Assembly (NCBI GenBank): GCA_950295325.1
Contig: OX485806.1
Location: 43,030,001 to 43,094,000 of the forward strand
Direction: 5' to 3'
DNA length: 64,000 nt
Source of the DNA: Polytrichum commune
Taxonomy: Eukaryota > Streptophyta > Polytrichopsida > Polytrichales > Polytrichaceae
Shown one piece after another: positions 43,500 to 56,469 of this stretch. Below the pieces are notes generated by a model. The model was given only the letters and a program-made list of their open reading frames with translations. It was not told where the DNA came from and did not search any database. The position numbers were made by a program, and so were the translations under genes. The first letter of the stretch is position 1, and each line of letters begins with the position of its first letter.

Positions 43500-45096
43500 A
43501 TGGCTGCATTGTAACTAAAGTCCACTAGACCCATATAGTCTGCCCACCTTGTTGGTTCGCATTCACAAAGTTCCTCAAGTATTGGTTGAAGACTCCATTC
43601 ACACGCTCAGTTTGCCCATCTCTTTGGAGATGGAAGGCCGTGCTAAACCTTATTTTTGTTCCAACCTTCCTAAAAACATGCCTCTAAAATGCATTTGTAA
43701 AATCTGGATGTTGAACTTGACACTACTGCTATATTGGTTTTTTTCCCTCTATGGTTGGCAATGGGACTATCATGTTAATCCTTTAAAACCAATATTCCTC
43801 AACTTTCCATGTGGCATATATACATGATTTTGCTAAATACTTGAGCAATCTGTCCACCAACTTGACTTATTTGAGCGCCTTGCCCTTGTGAAACTCACCT
43901 AGAAGCCTTTGTGCTTCGGGGTCGTTAATCTACCCTTCCCTTATCTTACGTTGCAAGTTTCCTTCACTTTTGTACATAACCAACAAGGTTTGGGTCGTGC
44001 TCATTGCTTGAAACTCCTCTTGTCCACTTAGCGTGTCCGGCACCACATTGTCAGGGCCCGGTTTGTGCATCGTACTCACATTCATAAGCACTCAGGTAGT
44101 ATGCCACCGCAATGGCATGGCGCTCATTTGCACTTGTGTCCCAAAATACTTCAATGACACATTGTCCGTGTACACCTTGGTCTTGTGCAACCCCAATTAT
44201 TGTTGCCACGTCTTTAAGCAATACAATATAGTAAAGACTTCTTTGTCATAACTTGGCCGTCCACTTTGAAAACCATCGAGTTTTTCGCTTTCATATGCGA
44301 TCGGATGTCCATCTTGCATCAACACTCTACTAGTGGAAAATTCACTCGCATCCGTATACACCTCAAAACGCTTGTCTAACTTTGAGAACTTGAGCACGGG
44401 CAGCAATAACAACTTGCTCTTGAGCTCCGCAAAGGCTTGGTGATAAGGATCATCCCACTGTTAGGATGCCCCTATCTTCTACAAGTTGGATAAGGGCCGA
44501 GCAACCTTAAAAGATTACAAATGAAGCGGCGGTAGTAGTTGGCTAGGCCAACGAATAACCTAAGTTTTTGTTGGGTTGAGGGTCGCTTCCACTCTTTAAA
44601 TGTTTTTCCCTTCCTCATGTCCGGCTTAATTCCATCTTTCGTCACCACATGGCCTAAAAACTCAATATCTTGTTGAGGAAAGTTGTTTTTCTTTCTTTGA
44701 CGGTAACTTTTGGGGCAATTTATTGGTGAGTTTTTCTTTTCACCTCGCCAACACCTCGTATATGTGCTTTGGAAAAGTTCCATCTTTTTTAAATTCCCCA
44801 TGCATTCCTTGGAATTGCTCCAATTGAACCACAATCACTATTTATTTATTCTTCATTTGGTTCATTGAGATCAAATTCAACTTGATTCCTCCTACCATAG
44901 GAGTCCTTGTCAATTTCAAATTCACCTCTTTGCCATCACAACACATCACAAACGTATCAGTTTGCACCTCATATCTATCGTGTAAGGTTCAAAAAAGGTG
45001 TCCTCCAAAATGAGATCCACCTCATCCATTTCACATAGTGAGAAAGTCTCCACAAATTGCAATGTCCCACATTTTAAGGTCACATGCAATACCACC
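43500..45096 (-). pseudogene. Ty3/gypsy pol remnant
   Basis: On minus, in order: protease-like segment (~45096-44830, CGTLQFVETFSLCEMDE); RT thumb (~44720-44472, IEFLGHVVTKDGIKPDM and LRLFVGLANYYRRF); RNase H (44412-44197, VYTDASEFSTS and HPIAYESEKL); linker (KPGPDNVVPDTLS, ~44060); integrase end (~43640-43530, DGQTERVNGVFNQYL). RT fingers and palm, including YxDD, are absent between protease and thumb. Frames are broken by stops and shifts. The iMet-PBS LTR at 25 kb may belong to a related family, but the linkage is not shown. Confidence 0.78.
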
Positions 45097-45104
45097 AAAT
45101 GATC

Positions 45105-45825
45105 CTAGTGTGGGTAAGGGCCTTGGGCATTGGGAATGCCTCCCACCCACGGAGACTAGGAGTCACAAGAGTCAAGCCATGAGCATTGGGTTGCTTACGG
45201 TGTCCAGACTTTAGAATGCTTAAGAATTTCCCAATTGGAGGTGTGAGCTAGGATATATGGCAATTTGAGTGAGGCGTTACTTAGGGACAGTGCTTTGGGA
45301 CAACAGTGACCTGGGAATGGCGCTCAGGACTGCCTAGGTTTGAACAGGCATAACATCCTCAATATCTTCCTAAAGGAGGCAAGTGAGGTCCATCGGTATC
45401 TATGCAAAGAATTTATGTTAATATAATGGTTGTTTGATAACATCAAAGATCATGAGGAGAGGTTATGGTGGTGTAAAACTGCCAGGGGCTTCTAGCCCCA
45501 ACAGCTAAAGGAAAATGTCTACTTGGCCCCAACCCTTAAGAGAGAGACAAAAAGTTTCTTGACAGTGGGGTAGGGGCCCTATCCAAAGTCCTTGAGGCTC
45601 ATATGGATGATGCAACGTGGCTAGCCGAACCTACCGCATGGCGTCTACGAGCGTTGGCCCAACGTGGGGGCCTAGTTGCCTAGTATGCTTCGAGTTGTTA
45701 TAGTGTTGCTCCAGCAACACGATGATCATCTAAAGATGGGATTTCCATGGATGGAAGTCCACATCTAATCATTGGTTACCGATTAAAGAAAGAGTCCCGA
45801 ATGCAAGTGTAGGAGGGATTTAGGG
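45105..45825 (+). repeat. Diverged LTR fragment related to the 25-kb LTR, with insertion
   Basis: Two blocks match the complement of 25068-25606: 45105-45175 (GATCCTAGTGTGGGTAAGGG ... GCCTCCCACCCACG) and about 45665-45825 (TTGTTATAGTGTTGCTCC ... TTCCATGGATGGAAGTCCAC). About 490 bases of unrelated sequence separate them. Confidence 0.65.
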
Positions 45826-45925
45826 TTTAGGGTAAATATATAATCAACAACTAGCGATCTCGAGTAGAATTTAACGCAATATTCATCCAAACGCTATTAA
45901 ATCCATCCAAACTAACCAAATAGAC

Positions 45926-47140
45926 ATGCATATATTTACAAACAACATGAACAACATATACATGATCAACAATCACATACAACACCCAACATCACAATAC
46001 CATCACCTTGACAAATTATTAATAACATCAATTGTCCATCAGATATACTGGACCCCACACATAATCCACATACACAAAGTACGCACTCACACAGGTATTA
46101 CGCAAAACAAAATAGCTCATACATTAGCCAACGAAGGAACACTTAAAGAAAACCCAACCACCACCCCCACATATCCACATGACCTACTCTACTCCAAACT
46201 GGTTAGCAAGTTGCCCAACCGCCACACACAATGGAGCCATCCAAAATCTCCACACATTCATAATGAAAGAACACAGAAAACAAAAATCTGAAACAACCAA
46301 AATCAAATTCCTATACATGGACAAATGGCTATCAAACACCCAAATAAACCAGAAACTCTCCAACCACTTTTGGAAGAACAATAAGGTGATAGACGCCCAA
46401 ATCACCCAAAGGTTAAAATTCAGATACGCACAATACATGGGTAACCATAGAAAGAATATCTTCTAGCCCCTCACACATCAAAACCTCTACTGCACACTAT
46501 TCCATCTCAATGACAAAGACACATGGCCCCACTTCCTATCCACATGCAAAAATCCATATTTAAAAGGCCTAAAAATTACACCCACAATAAAGCAGTACAT
46601 CTCATTACCCAGACACTGCAAGCTAACAAAAGTACTTGGTTCTTTACACTGACAAATGGAGGAAAATTTAACAACAAACCACCCGAACAAACAATTCCAC
46701 ACGGGCTCCTTAAATGCACATGCCCACAAATAACATGCCAATGCCTAACCAAATTACGACCACATATCCTATGCATAATCGGAGCCCCAAACCACATACA
46801 AACACCAATATCACCCATGCCTACACACACAATCCAACTCATTGAATTCACATATTGCCACAACAGATACCCCGAACAAGCCCTCACACACAAACACGAT
46901 AAATACGACCCACTAATTAACACCATACAAAATAATGGATGGAAAACTAACCCCCGCATGACCATCACAGCCAATGTTAGAGGAGCCATACACAAACACT
47001 CCCTCAACAAACTTATCAATCTAAAAATCCCAAACCAACCATCAAAACCCTTATGAAAAATATACATCAAAATGCCATCAAATATCTCACATACCTAGTC
47101 TTAAACAAAAGGAAACTTGAAAACAACCAAACACATGTCC
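45926..47140 (+). pseudogene. 3' part of a LINE with RNase H and possible nuclease domain
   Basis: A first frame holds a type I RNase H C-terminal half (KLLITSIVHQIYW, HIHKVRTHTGITQNKIAHTLAN). The usual GNExADxLA catalytic acids are changed to K and H here. A shifted frame continues with NLHTFIMKEHR and KDTWPHF. A third frame (46523-47056) has KCTCPQITCQC, RPHILCIIGAPNHIQ and IEFTYCHNR, compatible with a PD-(D/E)XK-like nuclease fold in which the D has become H. The 3' end runs into a pyrimidine-rich TTTTC tail near 47290. The 5' part (RT) is missing, as usual for 5'-truncated LINEs. Confidence 0.65.
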
Positions 47141-47144
47141 CTCC

Positions 47145-49527
47145 CCCCCAATAAGTTGGGATAATTTGTACACCACCCGAGCCCACCTCCCAAAAGGCAT
47201 AAAGCCTTATGTTGCATCATGAACAACCATGATCAACATTAGGCCAACGGGCTCACATTCATGCCGGTACCCAAGTACGGGCATTATTTTTTCTTTTCTT
47301 TTCTTTTCTTTGTCCAATGGCAAAGACATTGCAAAACTTTCAGTAGGATGCACAAAAATGCAAATTTCACTGCCTTGTGATCTTAAAATGTTTGTGGAAT
47401 CCTAACATTTGCCAACACAAATTAAATCTAACAAAATGATACATGTTTCACAAACATTTGGCCACAAAAATGGGCTTCCTTAAGAGGCACTAATCATGCT
47501 CATGGAAGTCTCTCTTTGTTTTCCGGGGGGGGGGGGGCGGGGGGGAGAGGGGTGCTAGGAAGGTCTCAATAGGTCTCCTCCTGTTCCTCACAATATTATA
47601 TTGTCGATGGTGATGATCCCACTCCAACAAGAAGAGGTACTTGTTTAGAAATAGTTTTCAAAGTCAATTATGAGCTAACCATTAAAAAATGTCAAGTTTT
47701 TATGTATTTATTTACTTTTTCCTCAAAGTGTTGTCCTTAATACACTTTTAAAATTATGGGCCATGATATTGTTTCCTATATTTTAAAACTATTATTGTTT
47801 TCATCACGTATTCCTAAGAATGATTTAAAAAGAATCACAAATATCAATGAGTATTGCTAGCGTATGGGTGTAATCTTAAAAACAGTAGCGACGACCCTGT
47901 TAAAATGTATAATGGCTTTGAGGTTTAGAAGGCTCATTTTTTAGATGATCTCATGAAAGAATGAAACAATCAATGAAGTCAAGGGTTAATAGAGGGATCC
48001 ACACCAAGTGAGTATAGAGGAGTGAAGACTTGAAAAAGGTACTTCATAGCCCTCTTCTTGGACAAAACTCCACATCATAGCCATTCAGTTGGCACTCAAA
48101 AGTTTTGAGCCTTCTAAAATTGCCAAGGATTTGTGGTGTCTATGTAAACTCATCCAATAGGAAGTTAGAAATTGTAGCAAACTATTTCATAGTCTTGAAT
48201 AACTATTTGAGGACTATTGAACTCTAGAAATGGCACATAAGATCTCAAATTAGTCACGTGCAATCCAATTGGAATGAATCAGTCCTCAACCTTCCAACAA
48301 GCATATTTTCATTGTAACCTCTTCATCCATGATGAATAAGTTTACATGGGGACCACGAAGCCCAAGCACAACATATATTTCTATATGATTGTGGGGATAA
48401 TTGCCATTAAGTTGATAGTCAAGTTTGAACCCTCTCAAATGGTACCCTCTTACTCTATCTCTCTATGCACATAGATGTTTGATTCAACAATTCATGCCAC
48501 AGGACTTCATGCAGGAAAATGAATGACGACAAATAAGGTAAGTATACTTTAAACAGACATACTAGGCATTGAGCATGATTCCTATTATTAGAGCATTCAA
48601 ATTTATGTAAAATATTTTTGCAAGATCAAGTGGATTACAATGCACTAAAAATCACATCATTTGAATGCCATATGCAAAAACTATAAGGGCTTACAATTTC
48701 AATTATAGGCAATTTAAGCCACCGCCTATATTAGATGTTTAGATGGTGTAAATCCTCCTAATGGGGCATTCCCACCTGACATTAGTTAGAAGTAGTTTTA
48801 GTCTAAAAGCGGTTTTAGTTATCTAGGGTTCACACATATGGCTCTTTTTAGTGCCAAGCCTAGGTGGCAAATGATGTGGCATGGCTTAAAAGTGGAGGTT
48901 TTAAGCCTCAACCACCGATCCTCCCATCGGTACCTAAACATGAGGCAAGAATATAGAAACTTTAAAAGTGTCGCCTCCCACCCTTGTGATTGGTTGCTTT
49001 TTAGTCTTAGCTATGAGGGCACAAGGAGCTTCATTAACAAAAACCGGTGGTAAGATAGGTGAGTCGTAAGGCATTTGGGGATGGGACAAAAACTACCCAA
49101 CATTCATTGCTTGGTAGATAAAACCATGAACATGTGTGAAAGCTACTTAACTAAAACCTACTTGAAAATCTCCGGAGCAAGTTCTTGTAGGTGCATTGGG
49201 ATAGTCGGATGCCTCCGCTATAACCGAGGGAGCTTTACCCGGTTTTTAGGAAATACTTTAGGTCTTAACTAAAGTCAGGTGGGAAGGGGGCATAAGCAAC
49301 ATATACTTATTGTACAAGTTTTGTAGATGTTAGATTTACATTGAGTGTTGATTTTGGGTATAAATAACTTAAGGGCCACTTCACACTATCACAAGGCCGT
49401 AATCATGAAACTATGAGGGACCTTTAAACCTTTTCGAAGGCCGTACCATGGATATTTGAAATTTGTGGGGTCATGGGCTTCATTTGCTGCCAAACTTTCA
49501 TACCTTGGACAATTGCCAAATTTACTA
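47145..49527. other. No recognisable gene
   Basis: The LINE tail with (TTTTC)n at 47287-47312 and a G-run at 47525-47547 (G13-C-G8 pattern) stand out. The remainder is AT-rich with only short frames. Confidence 0.4.
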
Positions 49528-49976
49528 TAGTTAACTAGATTTTTTTAATACATTTTAGGGAACAACTATAGTTAACTAGAAAAAAATGAAATCGATTTGA
49601 AGAACAAACGTAATTAACTAGAAAATTTTAAGACTAATTTAAGAACTATAATTAACTAGAATTTTTTCAAGTATTATTATATATTCAAAGAAGTTCGCTT
49701 ATTGATTTGCTTTAGTGGAGGGTCTTTAATATGCTCGGGACACTGAGGATCATCAAGAAACGTCTTTATACAATCACTCACAATGTTGGGCTCCAGAACA
49801 ACCTTCATGTACACCACCAACACAAATAACACACTAGTGACACTACAACATTATAACATAATTTCGTGAATATGTTGCACTCAACTTTAGTTAACTAGAT
49901 ATGACTATAGTTAACTAGATTTTTTGGCAGGTCAAATCATGAACAACTATAATTATGAAAAGCAACTAGTTAACTA
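49528..49976. repeat. Cluster of TAGTTAACTA palindromes
   Basis: The 10-base perfect palindrome TAGTTAACTA occurs at 49528, 49569, 49888, 49908 and 49967. The variant TAATTAACTA occurs at 49611 and 49649. Most sit in ACTATAGTTAACTAGA(T/A)-type context. Such clusters often mark subterminal regions of DNA transposons; I see no transposase here. Confidence 0.75.
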
Positions 49977-51710
49977 ATAGTTGAATTAGTTGGTTAATTG
50001 TCCAAGGTCTACAAACCTTTAACGAGATGCTATTTCATTACCATCCTCTTCAAATGGGCCCTCCCACACAATAAGATGTAATTAACAAAGGGTTGTAAGA
50101 AATGTCATGGTCACCTAGTTTAGCACTACTTCCAGCTCTTTAAGGTGGGCTTGATACAAAAACCAAGAGATCATGAAATATTACTCATTGCATGTCAAGT
50201 AGGACTCTCTGTAGTTTTTTCATCCATTCAAACTCCTTAGTCTCTTGAGCCCTTAAGCTCTAGTGAAAATTACCTATTACAGGGAACCAACTTTGCTGTC
50301 AAATTTTGGCATTAATACATCAATACTTGGGTATAAAAATATATATGCATATTTTGCATGCTCAGTTTGAGGATCACAATATTATAAACTGCCATAGAGT
50401 TTTTGGAGCCAAAACATGTTCACACAATAAATGCAAGTGTTTGTATACATGTAATGGTCAAGCTAAGTGATCAGGTTGATATGTCTAATTTTTTATCCAT
50501 TAAAAGGAGACACGTTATTACCCGTGATTGATGAATTTGGCATGAACAAACCACTACATCTACTAATAGTCACATGTCGCCCTACCATCAGCTATACCAT
50601 CAGATATAGTAGGCACCCAATACCAACTGCGACCAAATTGGTGTAGCACCCTCTACAACCCCTGGCAGCCTCTCTTGCAACCCCCACTTAGTTCAGAAAT
50701 ATTTAAAAACGACATGCCTGCCTAACATAGCAATGAGGCTCCACATTTATATTGTTGCACGTTTGAAGGACTATTTGATTAGAGTAGAGGCACCCATTAC
50801 AGATCACTCGAGATCCTCTGGTGGATCTGGATAAGTATAAGGTAGTGGAATTTTATCCTGTGTAGGAAGATAGAGATCATGAGGATAACAATGTTTTTGG
50901 TAATTTTACTCCTTAAATTGAAGTCATGATGAATTTTGAAGCCAAAAGTTGACCCGAACATATGACCAATGTCTAGAGTCTGCAAAAGCACTCAATTAAT
51001 TGCTCATTCCTCCTCACTTTAGCACTCAAAACCAAGATGTGTGTCATGGCACTATTCGTTCCAACATGATCGAAATTTAATCCCACCCTCGTCAAAATTC
51101 AATCCCAACCTGATCAAAATTCCAATATCCTATAGATTGTCAATGTGATCCTGATCATGAATAGGCGCCCTTTACTATATTCAATGTGGGCCTTCAAGTA
51201 GGACAAGCCTTCCAAGGACAAGGAATCATTGTTTTAACCTGCATAATTTCAATTTGGGAATTTCTATCTAGCAACATGATCTTTCCTTGGGGGGGGGGGG
51301 GGGTTTGGGACCACGTTGATTGTCTTGCAATCAAATGACACTTGGTGCTAGGTGACAAGTCATGAAGACCACTCTAAAGAACACTACGCTAAACATCGTC
51401 ATTTAGCGTGGTCCACACTATTTATCATTGACCCACATTCGCTAGGGGGCAACTAGACACGGTATCATATGAATAACACTTGGTGCTACGTGACTAGTCA
51501 TGAAGACCACTCTGTTAAACATGGCACCCCAATTCAAATGCCACAGTAAATCATATGTTAAGTGCATATTGACCCATTTTGAGAGACTTGAGAATTACCT
51601 TGGTGCTGTTTTGGTCAGGCAGATGGGTGTTAGCATGCCAATGAGAAGTTACGCAGATGGAGATATAAAACAGTGGAGATATACATGGAGTTCATGACAG
51701 ATGCTGTGCT
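49977..51710. other. No recognisable gene
   Basis: AT-rich DNA with short frames only. A G-run at about 51287-51303 and a short direct repeat (ACTTGGTGCTA-GTGAC-AGTCATGAAGACCACTCT) at 51331 and 51479 are the only structures I see. This is the 3' flank of the glycosyltransferase gene. Confidence 0.4.
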
Positions 51711-54700
51711 TCAGACCTCAAAAAATCCACCAAATGATGGTAGACACTGGCGAGGAGCCCGCCAGTATATTCTTTGATGGTGCTTCATCTGAGTAGACAT
51801 AAGTTTGTATCTTTTCCAGTCGGCCATAACAAGGCGCAGATCTTGTAGTTTCCGCTGAAGCCCTGTACAGCAGTTTGCATGCATTGTGCATACCTGGTCA
51901 AAATCTTTGCTCACCTGCTTACACATTGACACAATCTTTGTAAATATCTTGGAAGCGTGAGCAGTATGATTTTGTAACCCTGCTAAAGAGTCTTTATTTA
52001 CATTCTGTTTGTCCCACCAAACTGCTCGGTTTCATTCAAACAAACTTTAGTTCAGAAATATGAATGTCACAACCAAAAGGGTGCCAAGATACTACTTCTA
52101 AATGAGCAATGTCACAGAAGAACCAAGCTTAGGTTGGTATCGAAACAATTTAATGTTGCACAGGGTGCAGAAAGTACATGAAGAGAAGTAAGCTAGGCCT
52201 TAGAAAGGGAAGGACTTTTGGATCTAAAACAGGGTCTAACTCATGGGACCCATATCTTTAAATCCCAGCTAGGCCTATGCAAGGCTACTTTTTCCCACCA
52301 ATCCTAGAATGGCAAACTAGTAAGCCAGGTTTTTTTTTTTAGAAAAAAATGTAATGATAGCTTGGGCCCACTCTTTTAGCATGTTGAAATAAGCAATTAA
52401 AAGAAGTTGGGTAACTCTCAAACTTGCCTTTTAGCCAACTCACCTGGAGTTTGATCCAGAGACTTAACAGATAAGTCTATTAAACATGAAATGCTTCAAT
52501 GATTAACAATTCACTTCTTTTTACCTGACAGAATCCCCCAAAGTGGAGAGTGTTAAGGAAACGAAGCTCCAGTCCAATGTCCATGAAGTCTTGGTCTGAT
52601 TTGATCTGAATGAGCACATCCTGATCATGTAGACCTGGATGATATTCCCGTGACATATACCAATACTTGTAGAAATCAATTGTGCGGTTGTTTGACCGTG
52701 CATACAGGAAACCACCATTGGGCTGATTATTCAGATCTTCGGATACCCCCGTGTATTTGTCACATGCTATTTGGAAGTCGGCTGACTTGTCAAACTGTGG
52801 AAAGGGATCACGAAACCACATGATATCCGCATCCTGCAAGAAACCACACTACCACATGAGCAACCACGTGGAGTCTTGATAAATATTAGACAGATCATGC
52901 AATCAGACAATTTCAAGGTCCAACACCCAACATCCAAGATGGACACATTGGACAAATCAAATTCCAAGAGATAAGAGCTAAACAACCTCAAGCTGATTTG
53001 ACTTTAATTAGAGTCTCACATCAATACGCAAACATCTGAAAGGAGAAAATGAAGAAATAAGCTCAGTGAAGACAAAATGTAGATGCTAATGGCATGAGAA
53101 TAGCTGGAAAGATATTTCCTCACCAATCTAGATCATCATTAACATTATCCCAGTGACAAGTCTTTGACAAATAAAATGAGATAGAAGTCTTAGTTTTACA
53201 GGTGCCTCTGTCAATTCCAACTCTGGTGGCAGATTGAGCTGTGTATTGAATGATATTAACAAGGTGAACCACACTGAACATTTTCTATGGGATGCACTGG
53301 TAACTGGATTTCAGTTCTCCGTATCTTGAACAGACCCACCCAAGTTGCTATGTAAAGGAAACAAGAGGACAAAAAAATAATTTGATCTACATTACCGAAA
53401 AGACAAAGCTGTAGCCCATCTCAAGGATGATTCTGAGGAAGTCGATCCTCCTCCACATCATTTTCAAGTAGTCCTCCGTCATGAAAAACTTTTCTCCTGA
53501 AAAGTCTACACCTTCGGTCTTCAACATGTAGCAGAGACTATGCAATTCTGCACACCGATTGTATGCCACTTGGTCCAACGCAATAACCACCAGATGATTT
53601 AGTAGGTGAGAAATTTCATCACCAACATGAAAACTCTCCAGAAACAAATCTATCATGGTATTTGGTTGCGCCCATGCTTGATTCAAAGTTGTAACAATTA
53701 TGGTATTATCTGGCATAGATGCCTTCCTAAGTAATTCCTCCAAGCCTGTATATAAATTATTGGTCTGAAGGAATCCAAACACACACACACACACACACAG
53801 AGTAAGTGCTACACTTCCAAGTGTCTATGGTATCCATTAACAAGCAGATAATGGAAAACTGAATTGCATCCAGAGGTAAACACCAATTTGATGATGAACA
53901 TGAACCCTGGCATAATTAACTGGCACTAAGGACTAGAATGCACAAACACAGAACCAATAAACCCATCTTCCTTTACATGTTACCTTTCAAAGACATTAGA
54001 GTTATCCTTTGACTCAACAGTACATTCGGTTGGGAGTAGGTTGTTTGCAGACACACACCTTCCATGTTTGGTAAGTTTTTGGTGAATGCTCAGAGACATG
54101 TGGAGATTTGCATGAAGAACATTCTGTATCAGTTCATCGAAGGTCAAACTCGTTTTGGCTGCCAAGAGGTGCTAAAACGAGGTAGGCCGTCGATGTACCA
54201 AAATAAGTTGCTATTCATTCAAATTCAAACACTACATCCAAGCATGTGCCACAAGTGAAGAAATTATTGACTTCAATGCAAACAACCAATGGAAAATTAT
54301 AGGGACCAACTCCTGATGAAAAGCCTCATAACTCTATTACAGGCTGCAAACATTGAGCTTACTAGGATATTATTGAGCCTTACATGCTCCTCGGGATAAG
54401 ACTGCACTTAATGCAGACTTGACAATTGTATAGGACTTTGCGACTAACTTCTGGATGAAGTTTTAAACCTAGTGTGTGCATGCGTTTGATGAGTTATAAA
54501 AAATGAAGCCATGAGGGTTTAGGGTTTACCCTGGACACTAAACCATTGGCTTCCAAGCACTGCCGTAGAGAGTCACCTTTCATACTCCTCCTTACATCAC
54601 AAACCTCTAAATCCATAAACCAACACGGATTTCACATTGATTCAATCTCATCAAACTACAACATTGGATCAATGCCTACCAGACATGAGATTGCAATTTT

Positions 54701-55676
54701 CAGATCTTTGTAAGTAAATTCTATACTTGCAAGACCTACAAGGAGATTAATGAGTTGAATCAATGTTGAATGAATCATCAACTACTGTAAATGTTGAGTT
54801 ACCGCTGAATAGAAATTAAACCCTGAAGGGAATATATCAACATTGGCTCCGGTTTGAACACTGCTCACTTGCATTTTGAGATGTGTTGGTACAAACCTTG
54901 TGGCACACTCAAGCTACACAGAAAGACGGTCTTCGAATGCCTCAAAACAAGAGCAATGTTGCTTCGCCAGCTAGAGTAACAGCCTCACGAGATTAAAATG
55001 GTGCGCGCGCGAATGGATTATGCGATAAAAAAATATCTCCGTGATGGCTTTGTACTCTTTGTATAGAGCATAAGGACCTGCTTGATGATTCAATTGCCTG
55101 TTTGGTGACCTCAACCTGCGGAAACCTATACAACCTTTGCTAAGAGATATTGATACATCGCCAACGACTATGAGATTCCCACATCGCGGCCTCCACGCGC
55201 ATTTCAAAAGCCGCTGGAAACCCAGCATCCGTGGAGGTCAAGAAGGCAACCTAAACCACACTTGCATTTACAGACGCAACCTACTTACACCAAAATAGAT
55301 CTCCAATGCTCTTCAGGCGACGCTCTTCAGGTGATGCTCTTGAAGTGCAATAAACGCTCAACACTACAGACTTCACCCATCCGTGCTAATTTTTCATCCT
55401 GTACAACACCATGGTAACAAAGTAGAGAGTTCTTACACTAATTTTCAGAGTTTCCCTCCAAGGCGGCTCATGTCTGTGATCAAGTTCCCTGCTGCTCCAA
55501 AGCGATTGGAATCCCCGCCTGATGTTATGATGCAACTGAGCCCCACCTGACGAGTACAACACCAAACTACATGACAAAGCTGCCAATACGCCCACGAGGA
55601 CCAACGTTCTCACCGAGTGTGTCTGGCTCAATCCCATTAGTTTTAAGTCTACTTCCTTCCTTCCTTCCACCCACAT
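51711..55676 (-). CDS. GT77-type nucleotide-diphospho-sugar transferase, Golgi type II membrane protein
   Basis: Four minus exons with clean GT-AG sites and phase-0 joins: 55676-55437 (80 codons), 53764-53396 (123), 52833-52525 (103), 51914-51711 (67 plus TGA), giving ~373 residues, normal for this plant family. Exon 1 has a short cytosolic tail and one membrane anchor (TLVLVGVLAALSCSLVLYSS, ~24-43), so a Golgi type II protein is expected. Exon 2 carries NTIIVTTLNQAW and VVIALDQVAYNRC; exon 3 the DADIMWFRDPF metal-binding DxD motif at its start, then NGGFLYARSNNRT and HDQDVL; exon 4 VCTMHANCCTGLQRKLQDL and DWKRY. The exact sugar donor and acceptor are unknown; relatives act on cell-wall arabinans, extensin or RG-II. 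I chose ATG 55676 because upstream codons of this frame have no ATG. No damage is visible. Confidence 0.9.
53779..53800. repeat. (AC)n microsatellite near a splice acceptor
   Basis: About eleven AC units end about nine bases from the CTTCAG acceptor of exon 2 of the glycosyltransferase gene (minus strand). Confidence 0.85.
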
Positions 55677-55729
55677 CTCCTCCTCTTCCAGATCCTTAAC
55701 ACCCAACGCTCAAACATTGCCTTGCAACT

Positions 55730-56465
55730 TGAGACTCACTCCGGATCTCAAATAATACCCATGTATCCCTTCACTGCACAAAAACCCCATTGGGATCCTT
55801 AACCCCTAACCCTCAAGATTGCCTTGCAACTTGAGATTTACTCAGGAGCTCTAAGGGGAGTTTCCATGTAGGCCGCTTGCCTACTAGATTCTAAAAAATA
55901 GTGGGTCGAAGCTGTTTGCATGTACTTAAGCGCAAGTTATCATCCAACCACATTCTTGTGGACCACACTAGAATGTGGAGGACCATGGACACATACTGCT
56001 AGACTTTTATGTACCCACTTAAATATCTTTAATTTACAAGTGCCAATCACCGAAAGTTTTGAAGACCGGTTTTGAAAAGAGTAGGAGGTTAATAAGTGGA
56101 CCCGGATTTGAACATATGGGAGTAGCTAGTTGACACACATGAAGCCTATCCCACTAGATTTCCTCTACATTTAGGCAAGTTTGTACAAATGCACACTAAA
56201 ATCTAGTGGGCAAGCGGCCTACATGAAAACTCACCCTAATAATACCTATGTATCCCTTCACTGCACAAAACTCCCCTTTGGGATCCTTAACCCCTAATCC
56301 TCAACATTGCCTTGCAACTTGAGATATACTCCAGAGCTCTTATAACACCCATGTATCCCTTCAGTGCGCAAAAATTCCCCTTTGGAATCCTTAACCCACA
56401 AACTCAACATTGCCTTGCAACTTGAGATTCACTCTGGAACTCTAATAACTCCAATAAATCTCTTC
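55730..56465. repeat. ~110-bp tandem repeats upstream of the glycosyltransferase gene
   Basis: About four copies of a unit with TTGCCTTGCAACTTGAGA, ACTCCGGAGCTCTAATAA, CCATGTATCCCTTCA and TTGGGATCCTTAACCCCTAA. The array is split by the MITE at 55855-56236. It begins right upstream of the start codon on minus, so it probably contains the promoter. Confidence 0.8.
55855..56236. mobile_element. Tourist-like MITE, TAA target duplication
   Basis: Terminal inverted repeats of ~35 bp: the left starts GGGGAGTTTCCATGTAGGCC and the right (complement) GGGTGAGTTTTCATGTAGGC. TAA precedes (55852-55854) and follows (56237-56239). Removing the element restores the 110-bp tandem repeat (GAGCTCTAATAATACC). 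A 3-bp TAA/TTA duplication is typical of PIF/Harbinger (Tourist) MITEs. No ORF. Confidence 0.85.
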
Positions 56466-56469
56466 ACTG

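Noticed and set aside
47525-47547. Long G-run as a G-quadruplex or regulatory element (also 51287-51303)
   Set aside because: Isolated homopolymer-like runs in gene-free DNA; could be sequencing or assembly length artefacts and have no context to support a role.
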